Shown piece after piece: positions 34,556 to 45,138 of a DNA stretch of 64,000 bases. Under the pieces are notes generated by a model that had not been told where the DNA came from, made no database searches, and worked only from the letters and a program-made list of their open reading frames with translations. Within the stretch, counting starts at the first letter, position 1, and the number at the start of each line of letters is the position of its first letter. Source of the DNA: Liriodendron chinense (taxonomy: Eukaryota > Streptophyta > Magnoliopsida > Magnoliales > Magnoliaceae); assembly GCA_003013855.2 (NCBI GenBank), contig ML058337.1, forward strand, positions 2,356,001-2,420,000. Reading direction: 5' to 3'. Both the position numbers and the translations under genes were made by a program.

Positions 34556-35015
34556 ATGGCTGCAAATCAACCTAATCTGGGCCAAAACCAAACTGAAACA
34601 GGGGAGAATGTGGTTGAGAATGTTCCCCGACCTAGGACTTTACGTGATTTCTTGCAACCCGCAAGAGCAAGCACCCCCTCCTGCATAGTTTTTCCACAAA
34701 ATGCAGGGAATGTGGATTTGAAACCGGGAGTGATCCAACTTCTCCCTAAATTCCATGGATTAGACAGTGAAAGTGCCTATCAACACCTTAAGGAGTTTGA
34801 TGAGGTAATCACCACCATGCACTTTGCAAATGTGACTGAAGATGTAGTAAGACTCAAATTCTTCCCTTTCACTCTTAAAGATAAAGCCAAGGGTTGGCTT
34901 TACGCATTGAGGCCAAGATCAATTGGTGCATGGACTGATATGCACAGAGAATTTATAAAAAAATTCTTCCCTACTCACAAAACGAACATGTTGAAGCGCC
35001 TTATCATGAACTTTG
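34556..35015 (+). pseudogene. N-terminal gag of the outer Athila element
   Basis: ATG at 34556 (MAANQPNLGQ). The frame is open upstream to 34436, but the internal ATG fits the family start better. It runs through LLPKFHGLDSESAYQHL and LKFFPFTLKDKAKGWL, the conserved retrotransposon gag region, to LKRLIMNF. CTTTG at 35011-35015 is the target duplication of the inner element. The same frame resumes at 59711. Confidence 0.85.
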
Positions 35016-36347
35016 TGCTACAATCCGAAGATTGCACACCCAAGTGCAGGTAGCGAAGTAGTAAAATACTCGGTAAGACCGAGGTCGATCCACAGGGATT
35101 GGGGTTAAGAACACTTAGAGGAATTAGTTTAGGTGAGTGAGATGAAATCTGGTTTATCCACGAGAGTGGAGCAAGTTGTGTGTGGTGGAAGACAGAAATA
35201 GAAAAGGGGCTAAGGCATTAGGGATCCACCTTTGATTCATTCACAAGATTTGATTCATTGGTCCAACTATAACTCAACTGGAATCGAATAAAGATTCATT
35301 CCAATCGGAAGATGAAACAGTTAAACCACTGCATATTTCATAAAAGATGGTGATCTGAACCGATTGATTTGACCATGAAGCATTCGTTAGTTGATCGCAG
35401 GGAATTCCAAGCATCCACTGTGCCCGGAGTGGACAATGGATCAAAGAATTGTACAGATCAACAACTTTGCCAACAAGTCAACCGATAAGATCACAAATCA
35501 CACGATCAAATGCATACTTACAAGATAGGAGGCTTTGATTGACCGATCCAACCGTTAAGATCTCGTCTATCGATCGCAGGGAATCCAAAGCATCCAATGT
35601 GTCCGGAGTCTACAATGGATCAAGGGATTTTACAGATCGATGACTTTACCTGCACTAGCTCGATGACCGTAGGGAATCCAAAGCATCCAACGTGCCCAGA
35701 GTCGACGATGGATCAAGGGACTTTATCGATCATGAACTAGCTAATTGGTGTGCAAGGGGTCCCAAGCATCCAACGTGCCCGGAGTCGACGATGGATCAAG
35801 GGGCTTGCACAACAATAGCGTCCGCCGAGGTGGATAATCGAACCAAAGAAAACTCCAACATTCACACACCAATGTTGAACCAAAAGAACCAAAGCTTGCA
35901 AATTTCTTCAAAGGCTTCACCCCTAGCCTTAGCTAGAGGTTTAGCCAACCATGCTACAATGGAAGACTAAATTCTCTACAAAGGAAAAACTACACTACTC
36001 TACACTACAAAAGAAAGAAGAGAAGACTAAAGAAGAGAGAACTCTTGGATGGGATGATGAGAATGAGAGGGAGAGGAGCTTCTTTTATAGCCTCATGAGA
36101 AGCTCCCAAGCCTAGGTGGCACACCAAAAGTTTCTTTAGGTTTGGGAATGGAGTTAGGCTTGGAGTGCCCAAAGCAAACTTTGCTTTTAGGTTTGGGCTT
36201 GGAGTTAAGCTTGGAGTGACATGTGGCAAGAAAAGTACTCCAATCCTAGGTGTCACTCCAAGCCTAAAGCAAACTTTTCTTTTAGGTTTGGGCTTGGAGT
36301 GAGGCTTGGATGATGAGGTGGCATTCCATGCCTTACACATGTGTGTG

Positions 36348-36350
<3 letters not shown>

Positions 36351-36399
<49 letters not shown>
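36351..36399. repeat. GA microsatellite in the Athila LTR
   Basis: About 24 GA units. The sister LTR has the same feature at about 57848-57897, with a slightly different length. Confidence 0.9.
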
Positions 36400-36403
<4 letters not shown>

Positions 36404-37298
36404 CTCTCTTGTTTGCAAACGTGTGGGGGGGAAGAGCTGATGATGGACGTCCAGCAGCTGGTTGGGTGGAGTTGTAGAACAATTCTTGCACTGACGTGAA
36501 CCGGAGAACAGCTCTTGGTGCTGATCAGATGGAGAATGGCTGATGGTTGAACTCTGGACGTCAACTGAAGATAGAAGCAGCTGTTGCTGCTTGTGGTGCT
36601 GAAGATGGTCAGTCCTAGATGTTGTGGACGTCTGATCTGCTGGCTTGATTAAATGGTGGTGGACGGTGATGAAGCACGTTAAGGAGCAGCTGTGATAAAG
36701 CTGCTGGAACGGTGCTGATTGGAGGGCCGAGCTCAGCTGTGGAATCCACTGCCTGGACGGATGCTGGACTTACAGCCTCTTCATGGACTTGCAGACGACC
36801 TCATCTACAGGAAGCTGGAATGGATGGACTGCTTGGAGTTGCACACATGCAGGACGTTGGTTGTGTGGAGTGAATGGTGGCCTAGACGGTCTGATAGGCC
36901 CACTTGCTGTTCTGATTCAGTTGGAGATGGACGGCTGAGATGATCTCCATGGATAAGTGGGCCGTTCAGATGTTGCTGTTGAAGGTGGGGTCCACTTGAT
37001 CTGGATGGATGGTGATGAACTCCACTAGCTAGCTTGGAAGTAGAGGACAGTGATGGATGGATGAGCATCCAGACTGGGCAGATGAACGACTGAATTGGAT
37101 GGACGGTTGGATCAGTCCAGTACGTTGGTGTGGTCCACCTAGCAGGACGTTGAATGAGTGACTGAGATCACTGCCTCAGCTGGCACATGTGCAGCTGCTC
37201 GTGCGACTGAAGGTGGTCCATTGATGGACGGTGGCTGATGATGATGCAGATGGTGAACGTCCACTGCTGCTTGGAATGGACGGTTGGAGATCAGGCTG

Positions 37299-37693
37299 CA
37301 CGTGTGGATGGTGGGCGTTGCTGATCATCCAGCCGTGCACGTGTGAAGAGAGGTGATCCACCTGATGGACGGCTGGAGTTCCTTGGACGTTGAGGTTGCA
37401 CGTGTGTTGGAGAAGTGGGGTCCACTTTGCTGGACTGCTGATGTACATGAGCAATGGGTGGACGGTAGTGAAGAGCTTCATCATGTTGGGGGCCCACCTT
37501 GCTGTTACACAACTTGAAGGATGTTGGACATCCTTTGATGGCACGTGTGGGGATGGACTGCTTGAGATGGACGGTCCAATTGATGTTGTTATGTGTGGTC
37601 CACCTTGCTTGACGGTGGAGATGGCCTGGACGTCTGAGATGTGGGGTCCACAACGCTGGCTGTTGAAGCTGGAGCTGAAGCTGACCACACGTG
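37299..37693 (-). promoter_or_regulatory. Cluster of five CACGTG G-boxes in the U3 of the inner Athila LTR
   Basis: CACGTG at 37299-37304, 37338-37343, 37399-37404, 37542-37547 and 37688-37693, about 1.2-1.6 kb upstream of the TATA box on the minus strand. It is repeated in the other LTR near 58795-59190. G-boxes bind bZIP and bHLH factors in plants. Confidence 0.65.
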
Positions 37694-37877
37694 CCAAGTG
37701 GCTGATCTCCAGATGAAGGTGGAGCTGATTTAGGAGGGCAGTGCATGGAGATGGACGGTGGAGATGATTTGGATGATCAACGGCTGAGATTTTGCTGATC
37801 AGCTGGCCGTTTGATGATGAACATGCGGAGATGGATGCTGGTCGTGCTTGCTTGATGGACGGTTGGTCCCAACTATA

Positions 37878-39660
37878 TGAAAATGAGGTATAAGTTTGAT
37901 TACCGCTGTTGTAGAAGCAAGAAATAAGTTATCTTGTCCTAGAGGGGGGTGAATAGGACACTTTTTAAATTTCTCAATACAAAGTATTCTTAGAGCACTT
38001 TCATCAAACACCAGATATGCAAAGCATAAATCAATAGAAGCACATGTAAAAGAAGTAAATCAGTTCATCCATTCACCACACAACAAGGGATTTTTATAGT
38101 GGTTCGGTTATGTACCTACTCCACTCCCGGCTGATCCACTCACTCCTTGAGTGGCCGGATTTCACTATCACTATGGTTTTAAATGAGGTTAACCATAAAC
38201 CTTAACAGCCTACAAAAGGACTTACGACTCAACACATGGATTCATCCTTCCATAGGACTAATCCATGACCACTTAGTCCTACACAAGGGCTTGTCCTACT
38301 CAAGGACTTGTCCTACGCAAGGACTCTACCGAGTTTGGGTCTTCAAACTCTGAAACCCAAATCTCAACTTGAGGAAGTTTCTTGGACTCGAAAGACTAAA
38401 GATACTTAGCTGATTGAGTCCCTTGATGATGCCTTTGTTGAAGAAGCTTCAGCTTGTACGGAAGACGTCTTCTTCAGCTCCCTCGATCAGCAACCTTGCT
38501 CCGGATGACCCATTGTAGTTTCCAAGGTGAGGGATTGAGGTTAGGTTGAGGCTATTTTGGGATATAGCTTTTATATGAGGAAAGCTTCTACCTAAACCAC
38601 CATTAATGGCATTGATGACAAGAAAATGTCTATGAGAGGTAGGTCAAGATGCCATTAAAGAGGAGTTGAGTTCATGTTTCAATCCAAGCTTTGAATGCTT
38701 AATCAATGTTGGTCAGATCAACATGGATTGAAGAATGAACTCAACAGATCTAAGGGTTTGGAAGAAGGGGATCTCAAGAAGAAGGCTCACTCAAACCCTA
38801 GATGATGCTCAAGGTGTCTTGGGCAAGATCCAACCGAGTTCTATAAATAGATTATGCCCTTCAACGGTCAGAAAACGGTCAGCTCGATAGGTTCCGATCG
38901 ATCGGACATAAGATTTAGTCAAATTTGAATTTTGCTTGAAAACAGGTTCTCCGATTGATCAGACTTAGTTCCGATTGATCGGAATACCCTGTCCGATTGA
39001 TCGGATAGGTGGTCCGATTGATCGGAATTTCTTCCAGAGAGTTGATGCAATTTTTCTGAAAATTCCTCCGATGGATCGTATCTATGTCCGATGGATCGGA
39101 GAGCCCTGTCCGATGGATCGGACAGACCTCCGATTGATCGTAAAAGAGTCCAGAGAGTTTTTCAAAGTTTGCTGGACAAATGTACGATTGATCGGACATA
39201 CTGTCCGATTGATCGGAACACACTGTCCGATGGATCGGACATCCCTCCGATGGCTCGGAAAAGTGTCTAGAGAGTTTGCAATGTAACTGGACTATTTTCC
39301 GATGGATCGGACACATTGTCCGATTGATCGGACATCTATCGGAATATTCTCCGATGGATCGGGTATGTATCGGAGAGAGCAGACTGAAATATTTTCAATT
39401 TTAAAGAAACTTCTGCTACCAAGAACCTATCCATTGCTGATCTTAATGGAAGGTGAGCTATAGATGGTGCTAAGGATGTGCCTAGAAAGGTCTTGGGCCA
39501 TCTATAGAAGTTTTTAGGATCAAAGGTTTGGGGTGGAGAGGCTAGAAGCTGACTTGATCTTCGAGAAGCTTCTGTCTTCAGCCGCAAGGAAAACTGTCTT
39601 CAGTTGCCAGGGACTCGACGACACACTAACCATGGTAATTGACAAATCTTTGCATTAACA
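37878..39660 (-). repeat. 3' LTR of the complete copia element
   Basis: 1783 bp, TGAAAATGAG to GCATTAACA. On the minus strand the TATA box (TATTTATA) is at 38842-38849, with 16 palindromes upstream at 38892-39363. The polypurine tract follows at 39661 (ATCTCCCCCTTTGTC on the plus strand). Confidence 0.95.
38892..39363 (-). promoter_or_regulatory. CCGATYGATCGG palindrome array, 16 copies
   Basis: Sixteen copies of CCGATTGATCGG, CCGATGGATCGG or CCGATCGATCGG, some with one or two changes. Neighbours within blocks lie 20-22 bp apart, about two DNA turns. The blocks are separated by the filler GTCCAGAGAGTTTTTCAAAG and relatives. Repeated in the other LTR at 48242-48720. Confidence 0.9.
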
Positions 39661-40466
39661 ATCTCCCCCTTTGTCAATTACCAGACAAAACCAAACCTAT
39701 GCAAGTCTTGGTCCATACCACAGACTTATCCTAGACACCAAAAACTAAAATACATCATGTCGAGGAAAATAAAAACTTTATACATAGACATGACTCATTA
39801 CATACAAAATGTACAGACTCAATGTACAAACTAGGCTTCACATGAACTCCCCCTTAGTCCCTGCACACAAAAGATCAACAAAAAGATAACCCGGATCTTT
39901 TGGTGAGATAAATTCTCCCCCTTTTTGTCAGTGATTGACAAAGGTTAGTAAAATGAGAATGCAGCGCATATGTCATAGACGCAAGGAGGAAAATAAACAT
40001 TATCGAGCCGAGAGAGGAAGCCAACACACGCATGGTCATGCAAGGATATACAAGTATATGACAGTAAGCACAGATGGCTTATAGCCCAGGCAACCAACCT
40101 CCCCTCTTGAAATGTATATTATGACCAACAAACCATATATACAAAAACCAAAAGAGGGCAAGAAGCCCACCAGGAATAAGCAATTTCGCACAAGTATATG
40201 TATATATGCAGAAGATACCCAAAAAGAATGATCATCAGATATAATAGCATAACAAGAAAGACATAATGATCATCATAATATCCAAATACTGAGCATCCAG
40301 AATATCCAAAAAAAATATCCAAAAACATATCCAAAAAGTATAACCGGCCGTCAATCCAAAAAGGTGTCAAAGAAAAGATGCACCAATCAATACAACTATC
40401 AACGTCGCTCCAAAAAGATATCTGCGACGACTAAACACTAGGGACCCTAACTGAAAAGGTAGGCAG
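39661..40466 (-). other. 3' non-coding internal region of the copia element
   Basis: Begins with the polypurine tract, and CTCCCCCTT runs recur near 39850 and 39910. No coding signal until ORF3. Confidence 0.65.
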
Positions 40467-41643
40467 CTATGGAGCAGGGCCAGTGACGTCATCGCGACGG
40501 CATGATAAAGCTGAGGTGAGGCTCTGGACAGCAGCATGAATGGACTGCATCAAGCTCTCGAGTCGCGACAGCCGCTCACCATGCTGGGCAAGGGCACCCT
40601 CCACGCGATCTAATTGAGCAGTGATCTGCTCCGTGCTGGGAGGAGGAGATGCCGAAGAGGCGTCGGACTGAAGGCGCCGCTTGACTGAGCGACGAGCTGG
40701 GGCAGGAGTCGGTGATGGAGCAGAAGACCCGCTGTGGGTGTCAGCCGACACCTGTGTGGGAGTGTGCGAGAAATCCCGATCTTCGACGTCATCCTCTTTT
40801 GGAAGGGTCATCTTCTTGATATTGAGGTCCCTGAATGTGCGGCGAGGAATGGGGTGGACCACAATATCTGTAAATCCGCACTCGTGCCCTAATCTAGTAA
40901 TGAGCCACCCGAACGGAATGGTGTTGCGGTTGTGTGGCAGGGCGTCCAAAATATGATGCAAAATGATGGATGGGAGACACAGGCGCGTCCCATGACCAAC
41001 GTGGTACAGCAGATTGACCATATTGGCAGTAAGGTCGGACTTGTTTGTACTGCGGGGATAGACATTGGTGCTGAAGATCTGATGGAGCACTCGAAACCTA
41101 TTAGACATTTCAGATGCGCGGAGAGCACTACCGTCGATCCACTCCGGATTTGGACCCCGACATAAGTAGCGAGTCCAATCAGCCCTAAGAGAAGTATCAA
41201 GCAGATTGTCATTGGGTTGCGGGGCTGTGGACATGGGAACACCAATCAGGGCGGCTATAGTGTGGGCTGTGACCTGGACGACCCGGCCGCCGACAATAAC
41301 CTCACATGAGGGAGGGTTTCCAACAGGGTTGATGATTTTAGATAGAAATGTATATACCACCTCGGGATGGGCTACGCCGCCAAAACGAAGTACAGGATCC
41401 CACCCAATCTGAGCAAGAAGATCGGGAATGCCAAAGGGCTCCACGCAGGACTCAGTGACCACTCTCATAGATAATGGTGCGAGATTGAAACCGAGAGAGA
41501 GAGGCTGGACTCTCAGGCTGGACAGGAGGTGCAGCAGGTGGAGGAGAGCCCTGAGAGGGTCGAGAAGTTTGCAACTTCTTGGTCCTGGCAGTGGTGGATG
41601 GCCCAGCTGCCATCTTGGACTTGCCTTTCGGATCTTTAGGCAT
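40467..41643 (-). pseudogene. Third ORF of the copia element, putative plant transposon protein family
   Basis: Starts at an ATG at 41643 (MPKDPKGKSKMAAGP) with a serine/proline-rich lead. The frame shifts near 41455-41468, consistent with loss of a short GA unit, and continues as 333 codons to 40467. The core GIPDLLAQIGWDPVLRFGG, then VTAHTIAALIGVP and PNPEWIDGSAL, fits the 'putative plant transposon protein' family (PF20167). The tail holds a helical, coiled-coil-like stretch (EQITAQLDRVEGALAQHG). It lies after RNase H, where SIRE elements carry an env-like ORF, but I see no signal peptide or membrane segment. Role unknown. Confidence 0.7.
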
Positions 41644-41974
41644 GATGTAGCAAGCTTGGAAAGAGGATTTAACCAATGTAAATACTAAGATGGACGGAAA
41701 ACACTTCAAATCCCTAGAAATGATGATCTGATAGAGGAGAGGGACAGAAGAAACCAACCGGATAGCCAAAAAATCAAACTTGACAGCTTGTAGGATCTTA
41801 CCGAGGAGACACAAAGACCTGTTGGAGCTGCAAATGAGGATCCAGGGAAACCCAGCTGAACTATAGACCGATCGGATGGAGATGCCCTAGCAAAAGGGGC
41901 TGAGAGAGGAGAGGAAGAGGGCAGAAATGAAAACCGAATGAATAGGGCTCGCGTATTTGACTGTTGATCTGCCG

Positions 41975-42020
41975 ATATTTCCGATTGATCGGACGATGTG
42001 TCCGATCCATCGGAAATGCC
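41975..42020 (-). promoter_or_regulatory. CCGATTGATCGG motifs upstream of ORF3
   Basis: CCGATTGATCGG at about 41979 and CCGATCCATCGG at about 42003, about 340-380 bp upstream of the ORF3 start on the minus strand. They are the same words as in the LTR U3 array. No clear TATA box was found between them and ORF3. Confidence 0.5.
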
Positions 42021-42173
42021 CCCAGTGAGATTTTCAACACTAAACATTTTCTCCCTTCAGCAAATGATTTCCAGCTAATTTGATAAGAGTGTGAGCATGA
42101 CAATATCAATAATCACAAAAAAAATGAGGCTAATTCCTCAGATATACCTATGAGCACATGAGTGTCCATTTTG

Positions 42174-44396
42174 CTAGAATGAGCACACACCGATAGACTT
42201 CCGAAGGTGTTCAAACCTTGTGGAATCTAACGGCTTAGTAAGGATGTCGGCCAATTGCCGCTCAGTTTGAATGTATTCAAGATTAATCAGTTTTTCCTCA
42301 ACGAGTTCTCTTATAAAGTGATGCCGGATGTCGATATGCTTGGTTCGAGAATGTTGAACCGGATTTTTTGAGATATTAATGGCGCTTGTGTTGTCACAAA
42401 AAAGCGTCATTTCATCCTGATTAAGACCATAATCCTTCAACATCTGCTTCATCCAAAGTAGTTGAGCACAGCAACTTCCGGCAGCAATATATTCAGCTTC
42501 AGCGGTGGACAAGGAGATGGAGTTTTGCTTTTTGCTATGCCAAGCAACTAAGCAATTTCTGACGTAAAAGCAGCCACCGCTAGTGGATTTTCTGTCATCC
42601 ATATTTCCGGCCCAATCGGCATCGGAGTACCCCGCAATGATGGTTGAGGTGTCAAAGGGGTACCACAAGCCATAATCAGTGGTGCAGGCCACATATCTAA
42701 TCACTCGTTTTACAGCAATGAGGTGTGATTCCTTAGGATCGGCTTGAAATCTAGCACACGCCCCTACACTAAAGGCGATATCGGGTCTACTAGCTGTGAG
42801 GTAGAGAAGACTCCCAATCATACTTCTATATAGATGTTGATCAACACTAGTGCCAGATAAGTCTTTAGAAAGTTTAATGGTGGTGGCCATAGGCGTGGTG
42901 TGTGATCGACCCGAGTCTAACCCAAATCTCTTGACCAAGTCTTTTGCATACTTAGTTTGGTTGATAAAGATTCCATTTTTCAGCTGTTTAACTTGCAATC
43001 CTAGGAAAAAATTTAGTTCGCCAACCAAACTCATCTCAAATTCAGATTTCATTAGTTCAGCAAATAAGCCAGAGAATTCTTCACAGTTAGACCCAAATAC
43101 AATATCATCTACATAAATCTGAGCAATGAGAAAGGAATCAGCCGTCCTTTTAACAAATAGGGTTTTATCAACACTCCCCCTAACAAACTGGTGAGCAATA
43201 AGAAATTGAGTAAGACGTTCATACCATGCTCGGGGGGCTTGTTTTAACCCATAGAGAGCCTTTTTCAATCGGTAGACTCTTTGAGGGTAACTAGGGTCCA
43301 CAAACCCTTTTGGTTGTTCAACATAAACCTCCTCATCAAGTATACCATTTAGAAAGGCACTCTTCACGTCCATTTGAAATAATTTGAATTTAAGAGCACA
43401 TGCTATGGACATGAGAATTCGAATGGATTCGAGTCTAGCTACCGGGGCAAAAGTTTCATCAAAATCAATTCCCTCAATTTGAGAGTACCCTTGAGCTACG
43501 AGACGTGCTTTGTTCCGAATCACATTGCCAGATTCATCTGTTTTGTTTTTGAAGATCCATTTGGTTCCAATGACATTTTTCTCATTTGGTCTTTCAACTA
43601 GAAACCAAACATCATTTCGGGTAAACTGTTGAAGTTCCTCTTGCATAGCAAGTATCCAAAATTCATCATTGAGAGCTTCATTTATATTTTTTGGTTCAAT
43701 TTTTGAAGTGAAGCACACATGACTGTTGATGGCCTCAAGTTGTCTTCTAGTCTTGACTCCAACCGGATCTCCAATGATTTGATTGAGGGGATGATCCTTG
43801 ACATGTGGAGCATTTCCCGAAGCTATTAAGGCATTGGGAGTGGGAGATTTTTCATCAGGTTTACCTATGTGGCACGGTTCTCCCACTTCATCATCATCAA
43901 GTCTTGTGTCTTCCTTGGATTGGTCATCAATGACAACATTTATGGATTCTTGAGTTGTTTTAGTCCTTGTATTGTACACTCTATAGGCCCGACTATCAGA
44001 AGCATATCCTAGAAATATTCCCTCATCGCTCTTAGAGTCAAATTTTCCTAAATTTTCTCTATCTCGAAGGATGTGACATTTGCTACCAAAGACCCTAAAG
44101 TACTTGATGTTTGGGACTTTTCCATTCCACAACTCATATGGGGTCTTATCTAGGCTAGCTCTCAAATAGACTCGGTTAATGATGTGACAAGCTGTATTCA
44201 CTGCTTCGGCCCACAGATTTTGAGCTATATTTTTGCTGTTCATCATGACTGTGGCCATTTCGAGTAGAACTCTGTTTTTCCTTTCTGCTACTCCATTTTG
44301 TTGGGGAGTTTTTGGGGCTGAGAATTCATGTTTGATTCCTAAATTTTCACAGAATAGTTCAAAGCGCCCATCCTCAAATTCTCCCTCCATGATCAC
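42174..44396 (-). CDS. Copia pol: C-terminal integrase, reverse transcriptase, RNase H
   Basis: 740 codons. Integrase tail with TPQQNGVAERKNR (residues about 29-41) supplies the catalytic glutamate region. Reverse transcriptase begins near residue 245 (EELQQFTRNDVWFLVE), has NKARLVAQGYSQIEGIDF and the catalytic YVDD at residues about 427-430. RNase H follows (GYSDADWAGN, STSGGCFYVRN, LSTAEAEYIAAG) and the protein ends ADILTKPLDSTRF...SIGVCSF. In copia elements these enzymes copy the RNA into DNA and insert it. The frame is separated from the upstream integrase by a single-base change near 44390. Otherwise it looks intact. Confidence 0.92.
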   Translation of the reverse strand: MIMEGEFEDGRFELFCENLGIKHEFSAPKTPQQNGVAERKNRVLLEMATVMMNSKNIAQNLWAEAVNTACHIINRVYLRASLDKTPYELWNGKVPNIKYFRVFGSKCHILRDRENLGKFDSKSDEGIFLGYASDSRAYRVYNTRTKTTQESINVVIDDQSKEDTRLDDDEVGEPCHIGKPDEKSPTPNALIASGNAPHVKDHPLNQIIGDPVGVKTRRQLEAINSHVCFTSKIEPKNINEALNDEFWILAMQEELQQFTRNDVWFLVERPNEKNVIGTKWIFKNKTDESGNVIRNKARLVAQGYSQIEGIDFDETFAPVARLESIRILMSIACALKFKLFQMDVKSAFLNGILDEEVYVEQPKGFVDPSYPQRVYRLKKALYGLKQAPRAWYERLTQFLIAHQFVRGSVDKTLFVKRTADSFLIAQIYVDDIVFGSNCEEFSGLFAELMKSEFEMSLVGELNFFLGLQVKQLKNGIFINQTKYAKDLVKRFGLDSGRSHTTPMATTIKLSKDLSGTSVDQHLYRSMIGSLLYLTASRPDIAFSVGACARFQADPKESHLIAVKRVIRYVACTTDYGLWYPFDTSTIIAGYSDADWAGNMDDRKSTSGGCFYVRNCLVAWHSKKQNSISLSTAEAEYIAAGSCCAQLLWMKQMLKDYGLNQDEMTLFCDNTSAINISKNPVQHSRTKHIDIRHHFIRELVEEKLINLEYIQTERQLADILTKPLDSTRFEHLRKSIGVCSF

Positions 44397-45138
44397 TCCT
44401 AATACGTTTTACTGTGCATTCCTTTTCATTGTGGAGTCGTTTCATGAGTTTCTCAAATTCCTCGAATGTATCCGACTTTTCTTTCAAAAATACAACCCAT
44501 GTATACCGGGAATAGTCGTCAACAATAACGAAGAAATACCTCTTACCTCCTTGACTCATTACTCTTGTGGGGCCTACAAGGTCCATGTGGAGTAGGTCAA
44601 GGGGTTTTGATGTAGCGATGATGGATGTCTTCTTATGTGCTACTTTAATTTGTTTACCTTTCAAGCATTCAGCACATACTTCTTTTGGTTTCTTCCCAAT
44701 CTTTGGTAATCCTCTCACCAATTTCTTCCTACTTAGCTTAGCAAGGTTCCTGTAATGGACATGACCAAGCCGTTGATGCCATAATTCAGTATCATCATTA
44801 ATAGCCATGTGGCATACGGCAGATGGTCCCTCATCACCCTTGTTTTCAATCACATAGCAGTTATCTCCAGTGCGAAACCCTTTTAATATTAATTTTCCAG
44901 TTTGGTCCATAATTTCGCACATCTCTTTGGAGAATTTCACGGAATGCTGTTCATCACATATTTGAGAGATGCTTAACAGATTATGTTTCAAACCGTCAAC
45001 ACATAGAACATCCTCAATTTTGGGCAATCCTGGCCCGGTGATGGTTCCCTTTCCAACAATCTTGGCAATACTCCCATCTTCCAAAGGTAACAGACCCACC
45101 ATCAAATTCAGCATAATCACAAAACTGAGTCTTGTCAC
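44374..45138 (-). pseudogene. Copia protease end and N-terminal integrase
   Basis: Real homology starts near 45075 (DGSIAKIVGKGTITGPG). It shows the integrase zinc region (LWHQRLGHVHYRNL, then CAECLKGKQ) and the first catalytic aspartate (FVIVDDYSRYTWVVF), then the second (RIRSDHGG). One extra base near 45080 separates it from the gag-protease frame, and another near 44385 separates it from pol. The part before about 45080 is out-of-frame read-through. Confidence 0.85.

Larger units (their letters stand above)
35016..37877 (-). repeat. 3' LTR of the inner Athila element, left part
   Basis: Continues at 49018-49350 beyond the nested copia element. TATAAAAG on the minus strand at 36082-36089. 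U3 (36420-37877) has repeated TGGACGGTTG, GTGGGGTCCAC and CACGTG motifs. A GA microsatellite is at about 36351-36399. Confidence 0.88.

Noticed and set aside
36005..36418. Frames with long SLSLSL stretches in the Athila LTRs
   Set aside because: They translate the GA microsatellite and are present in both LTRs; not genes.
37176..37746. Frames of 108-173 codons in the inner Athila LTR
   Set aside because: Six-frame openness in a repeat-rich U3; no family similarity, and both strands are open.
38090..38130. tRNA-like B-box (GGTTCG/GGTTCAA) in copia LTRs
   Set aside because: No A-box at the right distance and no foldable cloverleaf; the words are part of a conserved LTR block.
38915..39316. 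133-codon frame with repeated IHRT and DQS words in the copia LTR
   Set aside because: It is a translation of the CCGATYGATCGG array; also present in the sister LTR. Repeats with lengths near multiples of three keep it open.
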